Numbered from the stretch's first letter, positions 44,676-54,482 are shown. The stretch is 64,000 nt of DNA from Gemmobacter serpentinus (GCF_008973825.1 NZ_WCHR01000003.1:62001-126000), one strand, 5' to 3'. Made by a program: numbers and translations. Notes: generated by a model from the sequence alone, not told the origin.

Positions 44676-45577
44676 CAGGTCAATCCCCGCAGTTTCTTGA
44701 GGGCGGCGCGCCGCGTGGCGAAGAAGGCCACGATGGCGGCAATCACCGGCAGCGCCAGCGGCAACAGCCAGCCAAAGCCGGTGAAGCCAAGCCCGGTCAG
44801 GAAGCCGCCCGCCGCCTCGGCCGAGGGCAGCAGCAAGACACACAGCATTCCGGCCACAGCCCCCGCCATCGCGCCGCCAAAGGCCCGGATGGTGAAACGG
44901 CGCACGAAGGCGCGGGCGATATAGCTGTCGCGCGCCCCGACCAGCCGCAGCACCTCGATCACCTGGGCATTGGCGGCAAGGGCAGCATTGGCGGCCAATG
45001 TGATCATGGCGGCGGTGGCACCACCGATCAGAACGATGGACATGATGCCGAGCAGCCGCAGCCGTCCCGCCGCACTGGCCAGCGGCCTGCGCCAGCGGGT
45101 GTGATCATCCAGCACCGCGCCGGGGGCCTCTGCCGCCAGTCGTTGGCGCAGGCCTTCGGCGTCATAGCCGTCGGTCGCCTCGGTCAGTTCGATCAGCCGC
45201 GGGATCGGCAGGGCCTCGACCGGAAGGTCAGGACCAAACCAAGGCTCCAGCAGCTTGCGCTGTTCTTCATCGCTCAGCGCACGGGCATTCTCGACGCCCG
45301 GCGTGGTGGCCAGCACATCCAGCACCACACGCGTCTGCAGGTCGAGCTGTTCCGGCGGGGCGGAGATGCGCACGGTCGCGGTGCGGGCCAGCGCCTCGGA
45401 CCAGCGTTCCGCCATACGCCCTGCCGCGAGGGACAGCGCCAGGGCAAAGACCGCCAAGAAGGTCATCGCGCCCGCGGTGAACGAGGTCAGCCAGGCGGTA
45501 TGGCCTGAGGGGGGCACCACGCGATCAGACTGGCGGTCACCACCCAGAAGGCGGGTGAAAACAGTTTTCACAATCAC
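44675..45577 (-). CDS. ftsX: Cell division protein FtsX
   Basis: Membrane part of the FtsEX complex, which activates periplasmic peptidoglycan hydrolases at the division site. The 300-residue protein has the N-terminal cytoplasmic region and first helix (about residues 30-50), a periplasmic domain, and three further helices near 165-190, 215-240 and 265-290. The VLRLVGARDSYIARAFVRRF stretch between helices 2 and 3 is the conserved coupling loop of this ABC permease type. ftsE overlaps it by four bases, and plsC by one. Confidence 0.92.
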   Translation of the reverse strand: MIVKTVFTRLLGGDRQSDRVVPPSGHTAWLTSFTAGAMTFLAVFALALSLAAGRMAERWSEALARTATVRISAPPEQLDLQTRVVLDVLATTPGVENARALSDEEQRKLLEPWFGPDLPVEALPIPRLIELTEATDGYDAEGLRQRLAAEAPGAVLDDHTRWRRPLASAAGRLRLLGIMSIVLIGGATAAMITLAANAALAANAQVIEVLRLVGARDSYIARAFVRRFTIRAFGGAMAGAVAGMLCVLLLPSAEAAGGFLTGLGFTGFGWLLPLALPVIAAIVAFFATRRAALKKLRGLT

Positions 45578-46245
45578 AGGTCTGCCCCCGCCAACTGGAT
45601 CCGGCGATTGCGGATGCGCAGCACCCGCGCCGGAACCTGCGCCTTGGCCTGACGGATCAGGTTCAGGTCATGGGTGGCCACCACGATGGTCTTGCCCATG
45701 CGGTTCAACTCCACCAGCAGCGTCAGCAGGCGCAGCGACATTTCCCAGTCAAGGTTGCCGGTCGGTTCGTCGGCCAGGATCACCTCCGGGTCCACGATCA
45801 CCGCCCGCGCAAGCGCCGCGCGCTGGCGTTCACCGCCTGAAAGCGACGGGGGGACAGCATCGGCCAGATGGCGCAGCCCGACCCAGGTCAGCAGGTCGCC
45901 CAGATCCTGGCCGCTGACCTCGCGGTTCGACACCGTCAAGGGCAGGGTGACATTGGCCGCAAGCGGCAAGTGATCCAGAAAGCGGCAATCCTGATGCACC
46001 ACACCGATGCGGCGGCGCGATTGCGCAACCTCGTCACGGCTCAGGCTGTGAACCTCGCGGTCAAAGATGGTGACATGGCCCGCGGTCGGCAGCAGTTCAG
46101 CATAGCACAGCTTCAGAAAAGTGGATTTACCAGCGCCGGAAGGTCCGGTCAGGAAGTGGAAAGAGCCGGGTGCCAGACGCAGCGAGATTTCCGACAGCAA
46201 CTCGCCGCCGCCATAGTTGTATGCCACGTTTTCGAATGAAATCAC
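45574..46245 (-). CDS. ftsE: Cell division ATP-binding protein FtsE
   Basis: ATPase of the FtsEX complex. The 223-residue protein has Walker A (TGPSGAGKST), the Q-loop, the ABC signature LSGGERQRAALARA, Walker B (VILADEPTGNLD) and the switch His (VVATHD). I chose the GTG at 46245 (V-I-S-F-E-N-V), with GGGAG six bases upstream; the longer frame upstream has no conserved residues. ftsX follows with an ATGA overlap. The gene is divergent from the zinc-ribbon gene. Confidence 0.94.
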   Translation of the reverse strand: MISFENVAYNYGGGELLSEISLRLAPGSFHFLTGPSGAGKSTFLKLCYAELLPTAGHVTIFDREVHSLSRDEVAQSRRRIGVVHQDCRFLDHLPLAANVTLPLTVSNREVSGQDLGDLLTWVGLRHLADAVPPSLSGGERQRAALARAVIVDPEVILADEPTGNLDWEMSLRLLTLLVELNRMGKTIVVATHDLNLIRQAKAQVPARVLRIRNRRIQLAGADL

Positions 46246-46437
46246 GGTTCGCTCCCTGACCTCCGATCCATCCCGGATCTCACTGGAGATGGCGGCCACA
46301 ATCGCCCGGATGGAGGGGAGTTTCAACGCTTTGGCGGTGCGGATTGTGAAAATCCTGTAAGTGACGGGCTTGGAACGGAAACACATCGTTGCTAGAAAGG
46401 CAGTATTCACATGCCGGTGAACGGTGGGAGCGGTGCG

Positions 46438-47277
46438 ATGCGTCTGATTTGCCCCAATTGCGATGCGCAATACGAGGTCGCCGATGACGCGATCCCGGAA
46501 GAAGGTCGCGATGTGCAATGCTCAAGCTGCGGCCATGCCTGGTATCAATTGTCGCCGGAAGTATTGGCCGCACAGGCCGCCGAGGCAGAGCTTTACGATG
46601 CCCCGCCGCGAGAAACGGCGGCCCCACCCGAAGTGAGCCTGCCGGCAGAGCCGGTTCCGCCGCCGCCGCCCGCCGCAGACCTGGTGCCACCTGCATCGCC
46701 CGCAGACCCTGCGCCGTCGGCACCGCCTGCTGCCGTGGGGCTGGGACGGGCGCTGGATGAAGGGCTGATGGCCGTCTTGCGCGAAGAGGCTGACCGCGAG
46801 GTTCAGGCCCGCGCGCGTGATGAGAACCGCCTGGAAACCCAGGGCGAACTGGGTTTGGCACCGGCACCGATCAGTGCCGCCGCCCGTCGGATCGCGCAGT
46901 TGAAAGGCGTCGATCCCGATGCGGTGGCCGAAACCGTCCCGGAGCCCGTGGTGACGCGCCCGCCCAAGGGCAAGGATCTTCTGCCCGATATCGAAGAAAT
47001 CAACTCTACCCTCAGCCCGGCGCAGCAGGGCGAGGGGGATGCAGATCTTGGGCTGGAAGGTGCGGCGCGGGCGCGGCAAGGCGGGTTTCGTCTTGGCTTC
47101 GGTGTCATGCTATGCCTCGCCGTTCTGATCGTGGTGCTTTACCTCGCCGCGCCGGGGCTGGCGGAAAAGGTCCCGGCCTTGTCGGGCGTGCTACATGGTT
47201 ATGTCGGCGCAATCGATGCCATCCGGCTGTGGCTGGATGACCGGATGCAGGCCGTAACCAGTGCCTTGCAGGGCTGA
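46438..47277 (+). CDS. Zinc-ribbon (MJ0042-type) membrane protein
   Basis: A 279-residue protein beginning MRLICPNCDAQYEV, with a zinc ribbon formed by C-P-N-C and C-S-S-C about 18 residues later, the MJ0042 family pattern (residues 1-37). A long Pro/Ala-rich and acidic linker follows (residues 45-215), then one membrane helix (about 217-240) and a short C-terminal tail. The function is unknown, but such proteins often occur next to ftsEX in alphaproteobacteria and may be envelope sensors. I chose the ATG at 46438 because GGGAG precedes it and the zinc-ribbon consensus starts there. Confidence 0.82.
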   Translation: MRLICPNCDAQYEVADDAIPEEGRDVQCSSCGHAWYQLSPEVLAAQAAEAELYDAPPRETAAPPEVSLPAEPVPPPPPAADLVPPASPADPAPSAPPAAVGLGRALDEGLMAVLREEADREVQARARDENRLETQGELGLAPAPISAAARRIAQLKGVDPDAVAETVPEPVVTRPPKGKDLLPDIEEINSTLSPAQQGEGDADLGLEGAARARQGGFRLGFGVMLCLAVLIVVLYLAAPGLAEKVPALSGVLHGYVGAIDAIRLWLDDRMQAVTSALQG

Positions 47278-47404
47278 CCTTTTCTGGTCAGCGCCTGCGG
47301 GCTTTCCCATGAAACTGTAGCCCCGGCAGCATCTGCGCAATCACGTCGCATGGATGCCTCGCGCGGAGTGACCCTATCGGCTATTGGCGCGGGCCGGATG
47401 CGTC

Positions 47405-49867
47405 CTAGAACAAATCGAGCAGGCGTTTGAGATAGTCCAGTTCGGTATCGGCGCGCTGCTGTTCACCGGCGCGGCGACGGATTTCATCCAGAAGGTCCTG
47501 CGCGCGACGTTGCGCCTCTTGCCCTTGCAAGAGGTTGCGATCGGATCCGATGCGGCCATTCTCGCCGCTTTCGCGCCCGAGCGGGTCGCGCTGGCCGCCG
47601 GGTTGGCCGCGCGGCCCCTGGCCTTGATCTTCGCCCGGCTGGCCCTGACGGTCGGCCTGGGCCTGCGCATCATTCAAGGCGCGCATTCCTTGGCGCAGGG
47701 CATCCATCGCCTCGGCCTGGCGGTCCAGCGCGCCGGACAGATCGCCTTCGCGCAGGGCGCGTTCGGCCTCGTCCATCTGGCGTTCTGCATCGCCAAGTGC
47801 CTCACGGCCTTCCTGACCGCGCTCGGTGCCAGCACCGGGCAACTGCCCCTGATTGAGCCGATCAAGCCGTTCGCGCAGAGCGCGCTGCCGTTCGGCAAGG
47901 CTTTGGCCATCCTGACCAGGCTGCGCCCCCTCATCGCCCTCAGAGGGGGTGCCCTGTTGCAGATTGCGGAATGCCTCATCCGACAGGCCCTGCTGATCGC
48001 GCAGCGTTTCTTGCAAGCCCTTCATGCCGGGAATGCGCGGCCCGCCCGAGCCGCCGCCACCCTCGGTCATTTGCAGGTTCTGCAACAATTGCTGGAGCAT
48101 GGCCATGGCCTGCGCAGCTTCGGCCATCTTGCCTTCTTCCATCAGGCGCTGGATCTCGTCCATCATCTGCTGAATCTGGTCGCCGGTGACCTGCATCTGT
48201 TCACCTGCATCGGCCTGCGCGCCATCGGGGTTGCGCTCCATTTCTTCGGCCAGAAGGCGCATGTAATCATCGGTTGCAGCGCGCAACTCTTCCATCAGGT
48301 TCTGGATTTCTGCGGCATCAGCACCGTTGCGGATCGCCTCATTCAGACGTTCCTGCGCGCGGGCCAGCCGCTCACGGGCAGAGGCCAGATCGCCCTCTTC
48401 GACCAGCAGCGCAATCTCCCACAGTTCGGTCGCCAGCTCGTCGCGGATCTCGGGCGTCAGCGCGGCCTTTTCCTTATCAAGCCGGGCGATTGCGGCCTTG
48501 AGCCGGGCAAAGGTCTTCTGGTCGCGGATCAGGTCATCAGGCAGATGGGTCACCGCCTTGAAGATCTGCGCGGCACGCGTGGCATTCTCGCGCGACCACA
48601 GCAGATCGCGGCGCATCTCGATGATGGCGGCGGCCAGCGGATCGAAGAAACGCTTGCCCGGCAGGACCACCGACAGGGCATCGCTTTGCCCGGTCTGGCC
48701 CTGCGCGTCTTTCACCTCAAGCCGGACCTGCACCGGCATATTGGCGAAAGGATGCTGCGAGATATCCTCGATCAACGCATCCTCGAATTTCGCGCGATTG
48801 CCGCTGATCGGCAGCGGCAGATCGATCACAAGGGCAGGGCGGGTCTCGGGGGAGATGGCAAGTCCAAAGCGGCGATCTATCTGCGGCAGATCCAGCGTCA
48901 CGGTGGCGGTGCCTGAGGTGATGCCGAAATCATCTTCCGCCGCGAAGGGCAACTTCATCTTGCCATCGCGTTCGCGCGTCACATCGCCCTTGATCTGCAC
49001 GGTCGGGGCCGCGTCTTTCAGCGCGACGATCTTCCATTCGCGTCCGCCCGATCCATTGATCGCAATGGCACCATCCTGCATCACCTCGAAATTCTGCGAC
49101 AGGTCGGAGGCGGGCGGCGGGGTGGTGGCTCCAGAGACCGTCTCGGTCAGCGTCAGCGCGCCGACCTCACCATAAAGGCGCACCTGCACCCGCGTGCCGC
49201 GCGGCAGGCTGAGGTTTTGATCGGTGATATCATTGAGATAAAGCGCGGGCTTGCCGGTATGGAGCGGCGGCTGCGCCCAGCCTTCCCAGGTCGGGCCGTT
49301 CATCATCGCTTCAGCCGGATTGGGGCCAAGGCCCGTCACGGTGGCGATGCGCCAGATCGAGCCGAAGCACAGCGCCAAGACCAACGCGGTCAGCGCCATA
49401 TAGCGCAGCCCGAACGGGTCGCGCGGGGCCAGTTGCAGATCGGGGCGCACGGGTTTCGCGGTGACGGCGCGGGCTGCCATCCTGGCGCGATGCGCCTGCC
49501 AGACCGCGACAGAGGCCGGATCGCTGCCCCCAATCGCCATGTCATCGGACAGCGCCGATAGTGGCTGGCCGGGCAAAGTGGCATCAAGCCGCGCCATCGC
49601 CTCGGCCCGGCCCGGCGCGCGGAAGCGCCGCAGACCATGAATGAGTGTCGCAAGGGCGGCAAGGCTGAGGGCGACAAGGCCGGCCCATGCCACCTCAAGC
49701 GGAGCAAGATCCTGCACGCCGAAAGACAGCAACGCAAAGGTCAGAAGCGCGACCGTCCAAAGCGGCCAGAACGCGCGGGACAGACGCTCCGCCCAAAGCC
49801 CGGCCCATGTCAGCCGCAAGGGCCAACGGATCTGCCGCAACACTTCGGGGATCTGCCTCTGTTCCAT
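47405..49867 (-). CDS. TIGR02302 family protein
   Basis: An 820-residue membrane protein of the TIGR02302 family, found mainly in alphaproteobacteria. It has two N-terminal membrane helices (about residues 30-75), a third near 145-170, then a periplasmic domain with Ig-like beta features. The C-terminal half (residues 480-815) is rich in Gln, Arg, Glu and Gly, with long helical and low-complexity stretches (GPRGQPGGQRDPLG) and a QEAQRRAQDLLDEIRRRA coiled coil. The role is unknown. I prefer the ATG at 49867, after GGAGG, to a GTG at 49879. It lies 24 bases after lysA on the same strand. Confidence 0.88.
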   Translation of the reverse strand: MEQRQIPEVLRQIRWPLRLTWAGLWAERLSRAFWPLWTVALLTFALLSFGVQDLAPLEVAWAGLVALSLAALATLIHGLRRFRAPGRAEAMARLDATLPGQPLSALSDDMAIGGSDPASVAVWQAHRARMAARAVTAKPVRPDLQLAPRDPFGLRYMALTALVLALCFGSIWRIATVTGLGPNPAEAMMNGPTWEGWAQPPLHTGKPALYLNDITDQNLSLPRGTRVQVRLYGEVGALTLTETVSGATTPPPASDLSQNFEVMQDGAIAINGSGGREWKIVALKDAAPTVQIKGDVTRERDGKMKLPFAAEDDFGITSGTATVTLDLPQIDRRFGLAISPETRPALVIDLPLPISGNRAKFEDALIEDISQHPFANMPVQVRLEVKDAQGQTGQSDALSVVLPGKRFFDPLAAAIIEMRRDLLWSRENATRAAQIFKAVTHLPDDLIRDQKTFARLKAAIARLDKEKAALTPEIRDELATELWEIALLVEEGDLASARERLARAQERLNEAIRNGADAAEIQNLMEELRAATDDYMRLLAEEMERNPDGAQADAGEQMQVTGDQIQQMMDEIQRLMEEGKMAEAAQAMAMLQQLLQNLQMTEGGGGSGGPRIPGMKGLQETLRDQQGLSDEAFRNLQQGTPSEGDEGAQPGQDGQSLAERQRALRERLDRLNQGQLPGAGTERGQEGREALGDAERQMDEAERALREGDLSGALDRQAEAMDALRQGMRALNDAQAQADRQGQPGEDQGQGPRGQPGGQRDPLGRESGENGRIGSDRNLLQGQEAQRRAQDLLDEIRRRAGEQQRADTELDYLKRLLDLF

Positions 49868-49891
49868 TCCCTCCGTCACATCCTGCGGCCT

Positions 49892-51157
49892 TTACAGCCA
49901 GTCTGGCACGATATCGCGCTTGATCATGTCGTCATAGCTCGGGCGGGGCCGGATGACAGCGAAGTGATCGTCGCGCACCAGCACCTCGGGCACAAGGGGG
50001 CGCGAGTTATATTCGTTGGCCATCACCGCGCCGTAAGCCCCGGCCGAGCGAAAAGCCACCAGATCGCCCTCGACCACCAGCGGAAGTTCGCGGGCTTTCG
50101 CGAAAGTATCGCCGGTTTCACAGACCGGACCCACCACATCAAAGGCTTGGGTCGGGGCGGCGGGCCCCGGTTCGGTGACCGCGATGATATCGTGATGGGC
50201 GGAGTACATCGCCGGGCGGACCAGATCATTCATCGCCGCATCCAGAATCAGGAAGTCGCGGCCTTCGCCGTTCTTCACATAGATGACCTTGCTGACCAGC
50301 ACGCCGGAATTGCCAGAAATCAGCCGACCCGGCTCGATCTCGATTTCGCAGCCCAGATGGCCAAGGGTGCGCTTTATCAGCGCGCCATATTCCACCGGCA
50401 GGGGCGGTGCCTCGTTGGAGCGGGTATAGGGAATGCCCAAACCGCCGCCGAGGTCCAGACGCGAGATGGTATGGCCATCGGCGCGCAGCGTCTCGGTCAG
50501 GGCTGCGACCTTTTTATAGGCCTGCTCGAAGGGCTCCAGCTCCACCAGCTGGCTGCCGATATGCACGTCAATTCCGACAATGCGCAGGCCGGGCAGACGG
50601 GCGGCTTCGGCATAGACCTCACGCGCGCGGGCAATCGGGATGCCAAACTTGTTTTCGCTTTTGCCGGTTGCGATCTTTTCATGGGTGCGGGCATCGACAT
50701 CGGGGTTCACCCGGATGGTGATCGGCGCGGTTGCGCCAAGCGCAGTTGCAACCTCGGACAGCGCCCGCATCTCCGGCTCGCTCTCGATATTGAACTGACG
50801 GATGCCCCCTTCCAGCGCGATCCGCATTTCCTCGCGGGTCTTGCCGACGCCGGAAAACACGATCCTGTCACCGGGCACGCCAGCGGCGCGGGCGCGCAGA
50901 TATTCCCCGGCAGAGACCACATCCATCCCCGCACCCAGATCGCCCAGCAATTTCAGCACCGCGACATTGGATAGCGACTTGATCGCGAAACAGACCATAT
51001 TGGGCAGCGGATCCAGCGCATCTTTGAACAGGCGGTAATGCCGGGTCAGCGTGGCGCTGGAATAGCAATAGAAGGGGGTCCCGACGCTGGCCGCGATTTC
51101 GGATAGCGGCACATCCTCTGCGTGCAAGCTGCCATTGCGATACAGAAAATGATCCAT
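49892..51157 (-). CDS. lysA: Diaminopimelate decarboxylase
   Basis: PLP enzyme that makes L-lysine from meso-diaminopimelate. The 421-residue protein has the lysine for PLP in VCFAIKSLSNVAVLK, VDVHIGSQLVELEPF, LDLGGGLGIPY, and GPVCETGDTF with the catalytic cysteine, plus IEPGRLISGNSGVL. Length and order are normal. Upstream on the same strand lie DUF2834, two tiny lipoprotein genes and argH; lysA follows the DUF2834 gene after 61 bases. Confidence 0.97.
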   Translation of the reverse strand: MDHFLYRNGSLHAEDVPLSEIAASVGTPFYCYSSATLTRHYRLFKDALDPLPNMVCFAIKSLSNVAVLKLLGDLGAGMDVVSAGEYLRARAAGVPGDRIVFSGVGKTREEMRIALEGGIRQFNIESEPEMRALSEVATALGATAPITIRVNPDVDARTHEKIATGKSENKFGIPIARAREVYAEAARLPGLRIVGIDVHIGSQLVELEPFEQAYKKVAALTETLRADGHTISRLDLGGGLGIPYTRSNEAPPLPVEYGALIKRTLGHLGCEIEIEPGRLISGNSGVLVSKVIYVKNGEGRDFLILDAAMNDLVRPAMYSAHHDIIAVTEPGPAAPTQAFDVVGPVCETGDTFAKARELPLVVEGDLVAFRSAGAYGAVMANEYNSRPLVPEVLVRDDHFAVIRPRPSYDDMIKRDIVPDWL

Positions 51158-51218
51158 GCGCGCCTCCTCAAAATCTTCCGTGGGCTATAGCAGAACTGCC
51201 GCGCATCGCAATCGGCGG

Positions 51219-51503
51219 TCAGCGGATCGGGGCGCTGCGCAGAAACAGATAGAGGGGCAGGCCGCAGCCAAGCCCCAGCAGCGCCGTGGCGGGCAATGAC
51301 AGCAGCGCCAGCCAGTTGCGCCGCACCCATGTTTCGGCAAGCGCCCAGAACACCAGCGCCGCCCCGGCACAGGCCAGATTCCAGTCGGTGACCGGGCCGA
51401 GCAGATCCAGAAGCGGTGGCACCCCGGCCTCGATCAGCCGGTGCAGACCATGCGCAGCACCCGCAAGCGTCAGGGCCAGATAAAGTGCGCGCAAGACCGA
51501 CAT
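51219..51503 (-). CDS. DUF2834-like small membrane protein
   Basis: A 94-residue protein with three likely membrane helices (about residues 3-20, 36-56 and 65-88). The end GLGCGLPLYLFLR matches the conserved G-L-x-x-G-L-P-L-x-L-x-L-R of DUF2834 proteins, and the ARDL-like middle is replaced here by WNLACAGAALVFWALAE. The function is unknown. I chose the ATG at 51503, one base after the 71-residue lipoprotein gene; the longer reading has non-family sequence. Confidence 0.7.
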   Translation of the reverse strand: MSVLRALYLALTLAGAAHGLHRLIEAGVPPLLDLLGPVTDWNLACAGAALVFWALAETWVRRNWLALLSLPATALLGLGCGLPLYLFLRSAPIR

Positions 51504-51504
51504 G

Positions 51505-51720
51505 TCAGAGCCTGAGCCCGATGCCAAGCGGCCCAAGCCCGGTGCTGACCCGCGCGCCAGACGGGCTGACGCCAAGCCGGACCGGGCCGGCATTGGTGCC
51601 CACCGAAGGCGTGACCGCCACCCCGTCGGGCGAGACACCGACGCCCAGATGCGGATCCGGGGCGGCGCATCCCGCCGCACCCAGAAATATCGCCAATACC
51701 AGCGGCGCGCGCGGGATCAC
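51505..51720 (-). CDS. Tiny lipoprotein, 71 residues
   Basis: Begins with a lipoprotein signal peptide: GTG start, hydrophobic core (LVLAIFLGAAG), then the lipobox L-G-A-A-G-C with the acylated Cys at residue 18. The mature part has two similar Gly/Val/Ser units (LGVGVSPDGVAV and LGVSPSGARVS). The GTG overlaps the stop of the upstream lipoprotein gene by four bases. Function unknown; I know no named family. Confidence 0.7.
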   Translation of the reverse strand: MIPRAPLVLAIFLGAAGCAAPDPHLGVGVSPDGVAVTPSVGTNAGPVRLGVSPSGARVSTGLGPLGIGLRL

Positions 51721-51860
51721 AGAGTGCCCACCACGCCGATGCGTCCGTCACCCGAGATCGAGACACCAGGCTTTGCGCCCGGGGTTTCGGGTGCGCCATC
51801 GGCACCGCAGGCCGCCAGAAGGGCCAGCAACAGGAGCGGGGCGGAAATGCGTTTCATCAT
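51717..51860 (-). CDS. Tiny lipoprotein, 47 residues
   Basis: Begins MMKRISAPLLLLALLAACG, a signal peptide with lipobox L-A-A-C (acylated Cys about residue 18), then ADGAPETPG and a short Gly-rich end with GVSISGDGRIGV. GGAAG lies five bases before the ATG at 51860. The end resembles the Gly-Val-Ser-x-x-G units of the lipoprotein encoded next (51505-51720), so the two may share a fold. It lies 51 bases after argH on the same strand. Confidence 0.72.
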   Translation of the reverse strand: MMKRISAPLLLLALLAACGADGAPETPGAKPGVSISGDGRIGVVGTL

Positions 51861-51911
51861 GGTATCTTCCAAATTTGACCGGGCCTGATCTGGCCCGGCG
51901 GCCAAGCTGCC

Positions 51912-53333
51912 TCAGCCAAGAATCCCGTGCCAGCGGGCAATTTGCGCCTTCACCTGATCCGGCGAAGTTCCGCCGTATGACTGCCGGGAGTTTACGGAAT
52001 TGTCGACGCCAAGCACCGAATAGACACTTTGGTTTATATGCGCGTGAACGGATTGCATCTCGGTCATGGTCAGTTCGGGCAGATCGCAGCCCTTCTTCTC
52101 GGCCATGGCGACCAGCGTGCCGGTCACATGATGCGCCTCGCGGAAGGGCAGGCCCAATTCACGCACCAGCCAGTCGGCCAGATCGGTGGCGGTGGAAAAG
52201 CCGCTGGCAGCAGCGGTGCGCAGATTGGCGGTCTGCGCCACCATGTCGCTGACCATGCCGGTCATTGCGGCCAGACCCAGCATCAGCGTGTCCGCGGCAT
52301 CAAAGACCTGTTCCTTGTCTTCCTGCATGTCCTTGGAATAGGTCAGCGGCAGGCCCTTCATCACGGTGAACAGCGCGACCGTCGCGCCCATGATGCGACC
52401 CAGTTTGGCGCGCAGCAGTTCTGCCGCATCGGGGTTCTTCTTTTGCGGCATGATCGAGGACCCGGTGGTCCATTTGTCAGACAGCCTCACGAAGCGGAAC
52501 TGTGCCGAGGACCAGATCACCAGCTCTTCGGCGAAGCGCGACAGGTGCATGGCGCAGATGCTGGAGGCGGCAAGAAATTCCAGCGCGAAATCGCGGTCCG
52601 ACACGGAATCAAGGCTGTTGGCGGTCGGTCGATCAAAGCCAAGCGCAGCGGCGGTCGCGTGCCGATCCAACGGGAAGGATGTGCCGGCAAGCGCCGCCGC
52701 CCCCAGCGGGCATTCGTTCATCCGGCGGCGCGCATCTTCGAACCGCGAGCGGTCGCGCGCCAGCATCTCCACATAGGCCAGCATATGGTGGCCCCAGGTG
52801 ACGGGCTGCGCAGTTTGCAGATGCGTGAAGCCCGGCATTACCCAATTGGCACCCTGCTCGGCCTGCGACAGAAAGGCACGCATCAAGGCGGTAATCCCTT
52901 CGATGGCCGCATCGCATTGTGCCCGCACCCAAAGGCGGAAATCGACCGCGACCTGATCATTGCGCGAGCGCCCGGTGTGCAGGCGCTTGCCCGCCTCGCC
53001 GATTATCTCGGTCAGGCGGGTCTCGACCGCCATATGGATGTCTTCCTGCTCCACCCGGAATTCGAATTGACCGGCCTCGATCTCTGACAAGACCGTGAGC
53101 AGGCCTTCCCGAATGGCTTCGGCATCTTTACTGGTCAGAATGCCTTGTGCCGCAAGCATCGCGGCATGGGCGCGTGAACCGGCGATGTCCTGTGCGTAAA
53201 GCCGCTTGTCAAACCCGATGGAGGCGTTGATCGCCTGCATGATGGCATCCGGCCCGCTTTCGAAACGCCCGCCCCACATGGCATTCGCCTTGTCCGGGGT
53301 CGCGGTGGTCTGGGTCTTGTCGGTCGCGCTCAT
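51912..53333 (-). CDS. argH: Argininosuccinate lyase
   Basis: Cleaves argininosuccinate to arginine and fumarate, the last step of arginine synthesis. The 473-residue protein has the family signature [28 protein letters not shown], and [18 protein letters not shown] with the catalytic residues, plus [16 protein letters not shown] chose the ATG at 53333, as the family starts near there ([11 protein letters not shown] begins at residue 17). It is divergent from the TlpA-like gene with only 23 bases between the two start codons. Confidence 0.96.
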   Translation of the reverse strand: MSATDKTQTTATPDKANAMWGGRFESGPDAIMQAINASIGFDKRLYAQDIAGSRAHAAMLAAQGILTSKDAEAIREGLLTVLSEIEAGQFEFRVEQEDIHMAVETRLTEIIGEAGKRLHTGRSRNDQVAVDFRLWVRAQCDAAIEGITALMRAFLSQAEQGANWVMPGFTHLQTAQPVTWGHHMLAYVEMLARDRSRFEDARRRMNECPLGAAALAGTSFPLDRHATAAALGFDRPTANSLDSVSDRDFALEFLAASSICAMHLSRFAEELVIWSSAQFRFVRLSDKWTTGSSIMPQKKNPDAAELLRAKLGRIMGATVALFTVMKGLPLTYSKDMQEDKEQVFDAADTLMLGLAAMTGMVSDMVAQTANLRTAAASGFSTATDLADWLVRELGLPFREAHHVTGTLVAMAEKKGCDLPELTMTEMQSVHAHINQSVYSVLGVDNSVNSRQSYGGTSPDQVKAQIARWHGILG

Positions 53334-53356
53334 CGGGGCCTGCCTTTGGAGGGGAA

Positions 53357-53905
53357 ATGCTGACGTTTCGTATGGCCGTTCTTTATACGGCCTTGATGTT
53401 CGGTGCAAACCCGGCTGCGGCAGACATCGCCGCCGCTGATGCCCTGCGCGCGGGCGATATGCAGAAGCTGAACTTCGCCGAGGCGCGCGAGATGCCTGCC
53501 ATCGGGTTGCTGGGGCTGGATGATGCCCCGCGCAGCCTGACGGAATACAAGGGAAAGTGGCTGGTGGTGAATTTCTGGGCCACCTGGTGCCCACCTTGCC
53601 GTCACGAGATGCCTTCGCTGGGTGCCTTGCAACGTGCGATGGGCAATGACGGGTTCGAGGTGGTGACGGTGGCCACCGGGCGCAACGCGGTGCCCGCCAT
53701 CGAGAAATTCTTTACCGAGGTTGGGGTCGGCCACCTGACCGCGCTGCGTGACCCCAAGTCGGAACTTGCGCGCGGTATCGGGGTGGCGGGCCTGCCGGTT
53801 ACGGTGATCCTGAACCCTGAGGGGCAGGAGGTCGGCCGTCTGATCGGCGATGCTGACTGGAACAGCGCCGAGGCGAAGGCGGTGCTGGCCGCCCTGATGC
53901 GCTGA
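53357..53905 (+). CDS. TlpA-like periplasmic thiol-disulfide oxidoreductase
   Basis: A 182-residue protein with a signal peptide (cleavage likely after residue 21, in AAADIAA) and a thioredoxin fold with the redox motif WCPPC in [14 protein letters not shown], a cis-Pro loop ([10 protein letters not shown]) and the family Phe-Trp pattern. It probably reduces disulfides, for example in cytochrome maturation, or passes electrons in the periplasm. The ATG at 53357 is preceded by GGAGGGG. The start codon is only 23 bases from argH, so its promoter must overlap the argH coding region or lie very close. Confidence 0.88.
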   Translation: MLTFRMAVLYTALMFGANPAAADIAAADALRAGDMQKLNFAEAREMPAIGLLGLDDAPRSLTEYKGKWLVVNFWATWCPPCRHEMPSLGALQRAMGNDGFEVVTVATGRNAVPAIEKFFTEVGVGHLTALRDPKSELARGIGVAGLPVTVILNPEGQEVGRLIGDADWNSAEAKAVLAALMR

Positions 53906-53909
53906 ATCC

Positions 53910-54482
53910 TCAACCCGCGAGAGCTGCGGCTTTGGCGTGACCGGGGCAGGTGAGCATATGGTCATTGACCATGCCTGTTGCCTGCATGAAGGCATAGGTG
54001 ATCGTCGGCCCGCAGAATTTGAAGCCTTCGGATTTCAGCGCCTTGGACATTGCACGCGATTCGGCGCTGTCGACCTGCGCATCGGCCATGGAACGCAGCC
54101 TGTTCTGGATCGGTTTGTTCCCGACAAACTTCCAAAGATAGTTGGCAAAACCTTCGCGCGCCTCAATGCGCAGATAGGCTTGCGCGCCTGCAATGGTGCC
54201 CGTGATCTTGCCGCGATGGCGCACGATGCCGGCATCTTGCAACAGGCGTTCCACCTCCGCTTCGCCCCAACCGGCAAGGGTTTCGGGATCAAAGCCCGCA
54301 AAGGCTGCGCGGAAATTCTCGCGCTTGCGAAGGATGGTGATCCAACTCAAACCTGCCTGAAAGCCCTCCAGCATCAGCATCTCGAACAGGGCGCGCGGAT
54401 CGCGCTCTGGCAGGCCCCATTCCTCATCGTGATAGGCGACATAAAGCGGGTCATCCCCACACCAGCTGCATCGATCCTGCAT
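53910..54482 (-). CDS. tag: DNA-3-methyladenine glycosylase I
   Basis: Removes 3-methyladenine from alkylated DNA. The 190-residue protein has the Tag zinc site: RCSWCGDDPLYVAYHDEEWG near the N-terminus (Cys5 and His18) and NDHMLTCPGH near the C-terminus. GFQAGLSWITIL and KFCGPTITYAFMQATG are typical too. A GAAC-N7-GAAC box lies 24-38 bases upstream of the ATG, suggesting SOS (LexA) control, as seen for repair genes in alphaproteobacteria. It is divergent from the EAL-domain gene across 102 bases. Confidence 0.95.
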   Translation of the reverse strand: MQDRCSWCGDDPLYVAYHDEEWGLPERDPRALFEMLMLEGFQAGLSWITILRKRENFRAAFAGFDPETLAGWGEAEVERLLQDAGIVRHRGKITGTIAGAQAYLRIEAREGFANYLWKFVGNKPIQNRLRSMADAQVDSAESRAMSKALKSEGFKFCGPTITYAFMQATGMVNDHMLTCPGHAKAAALAG

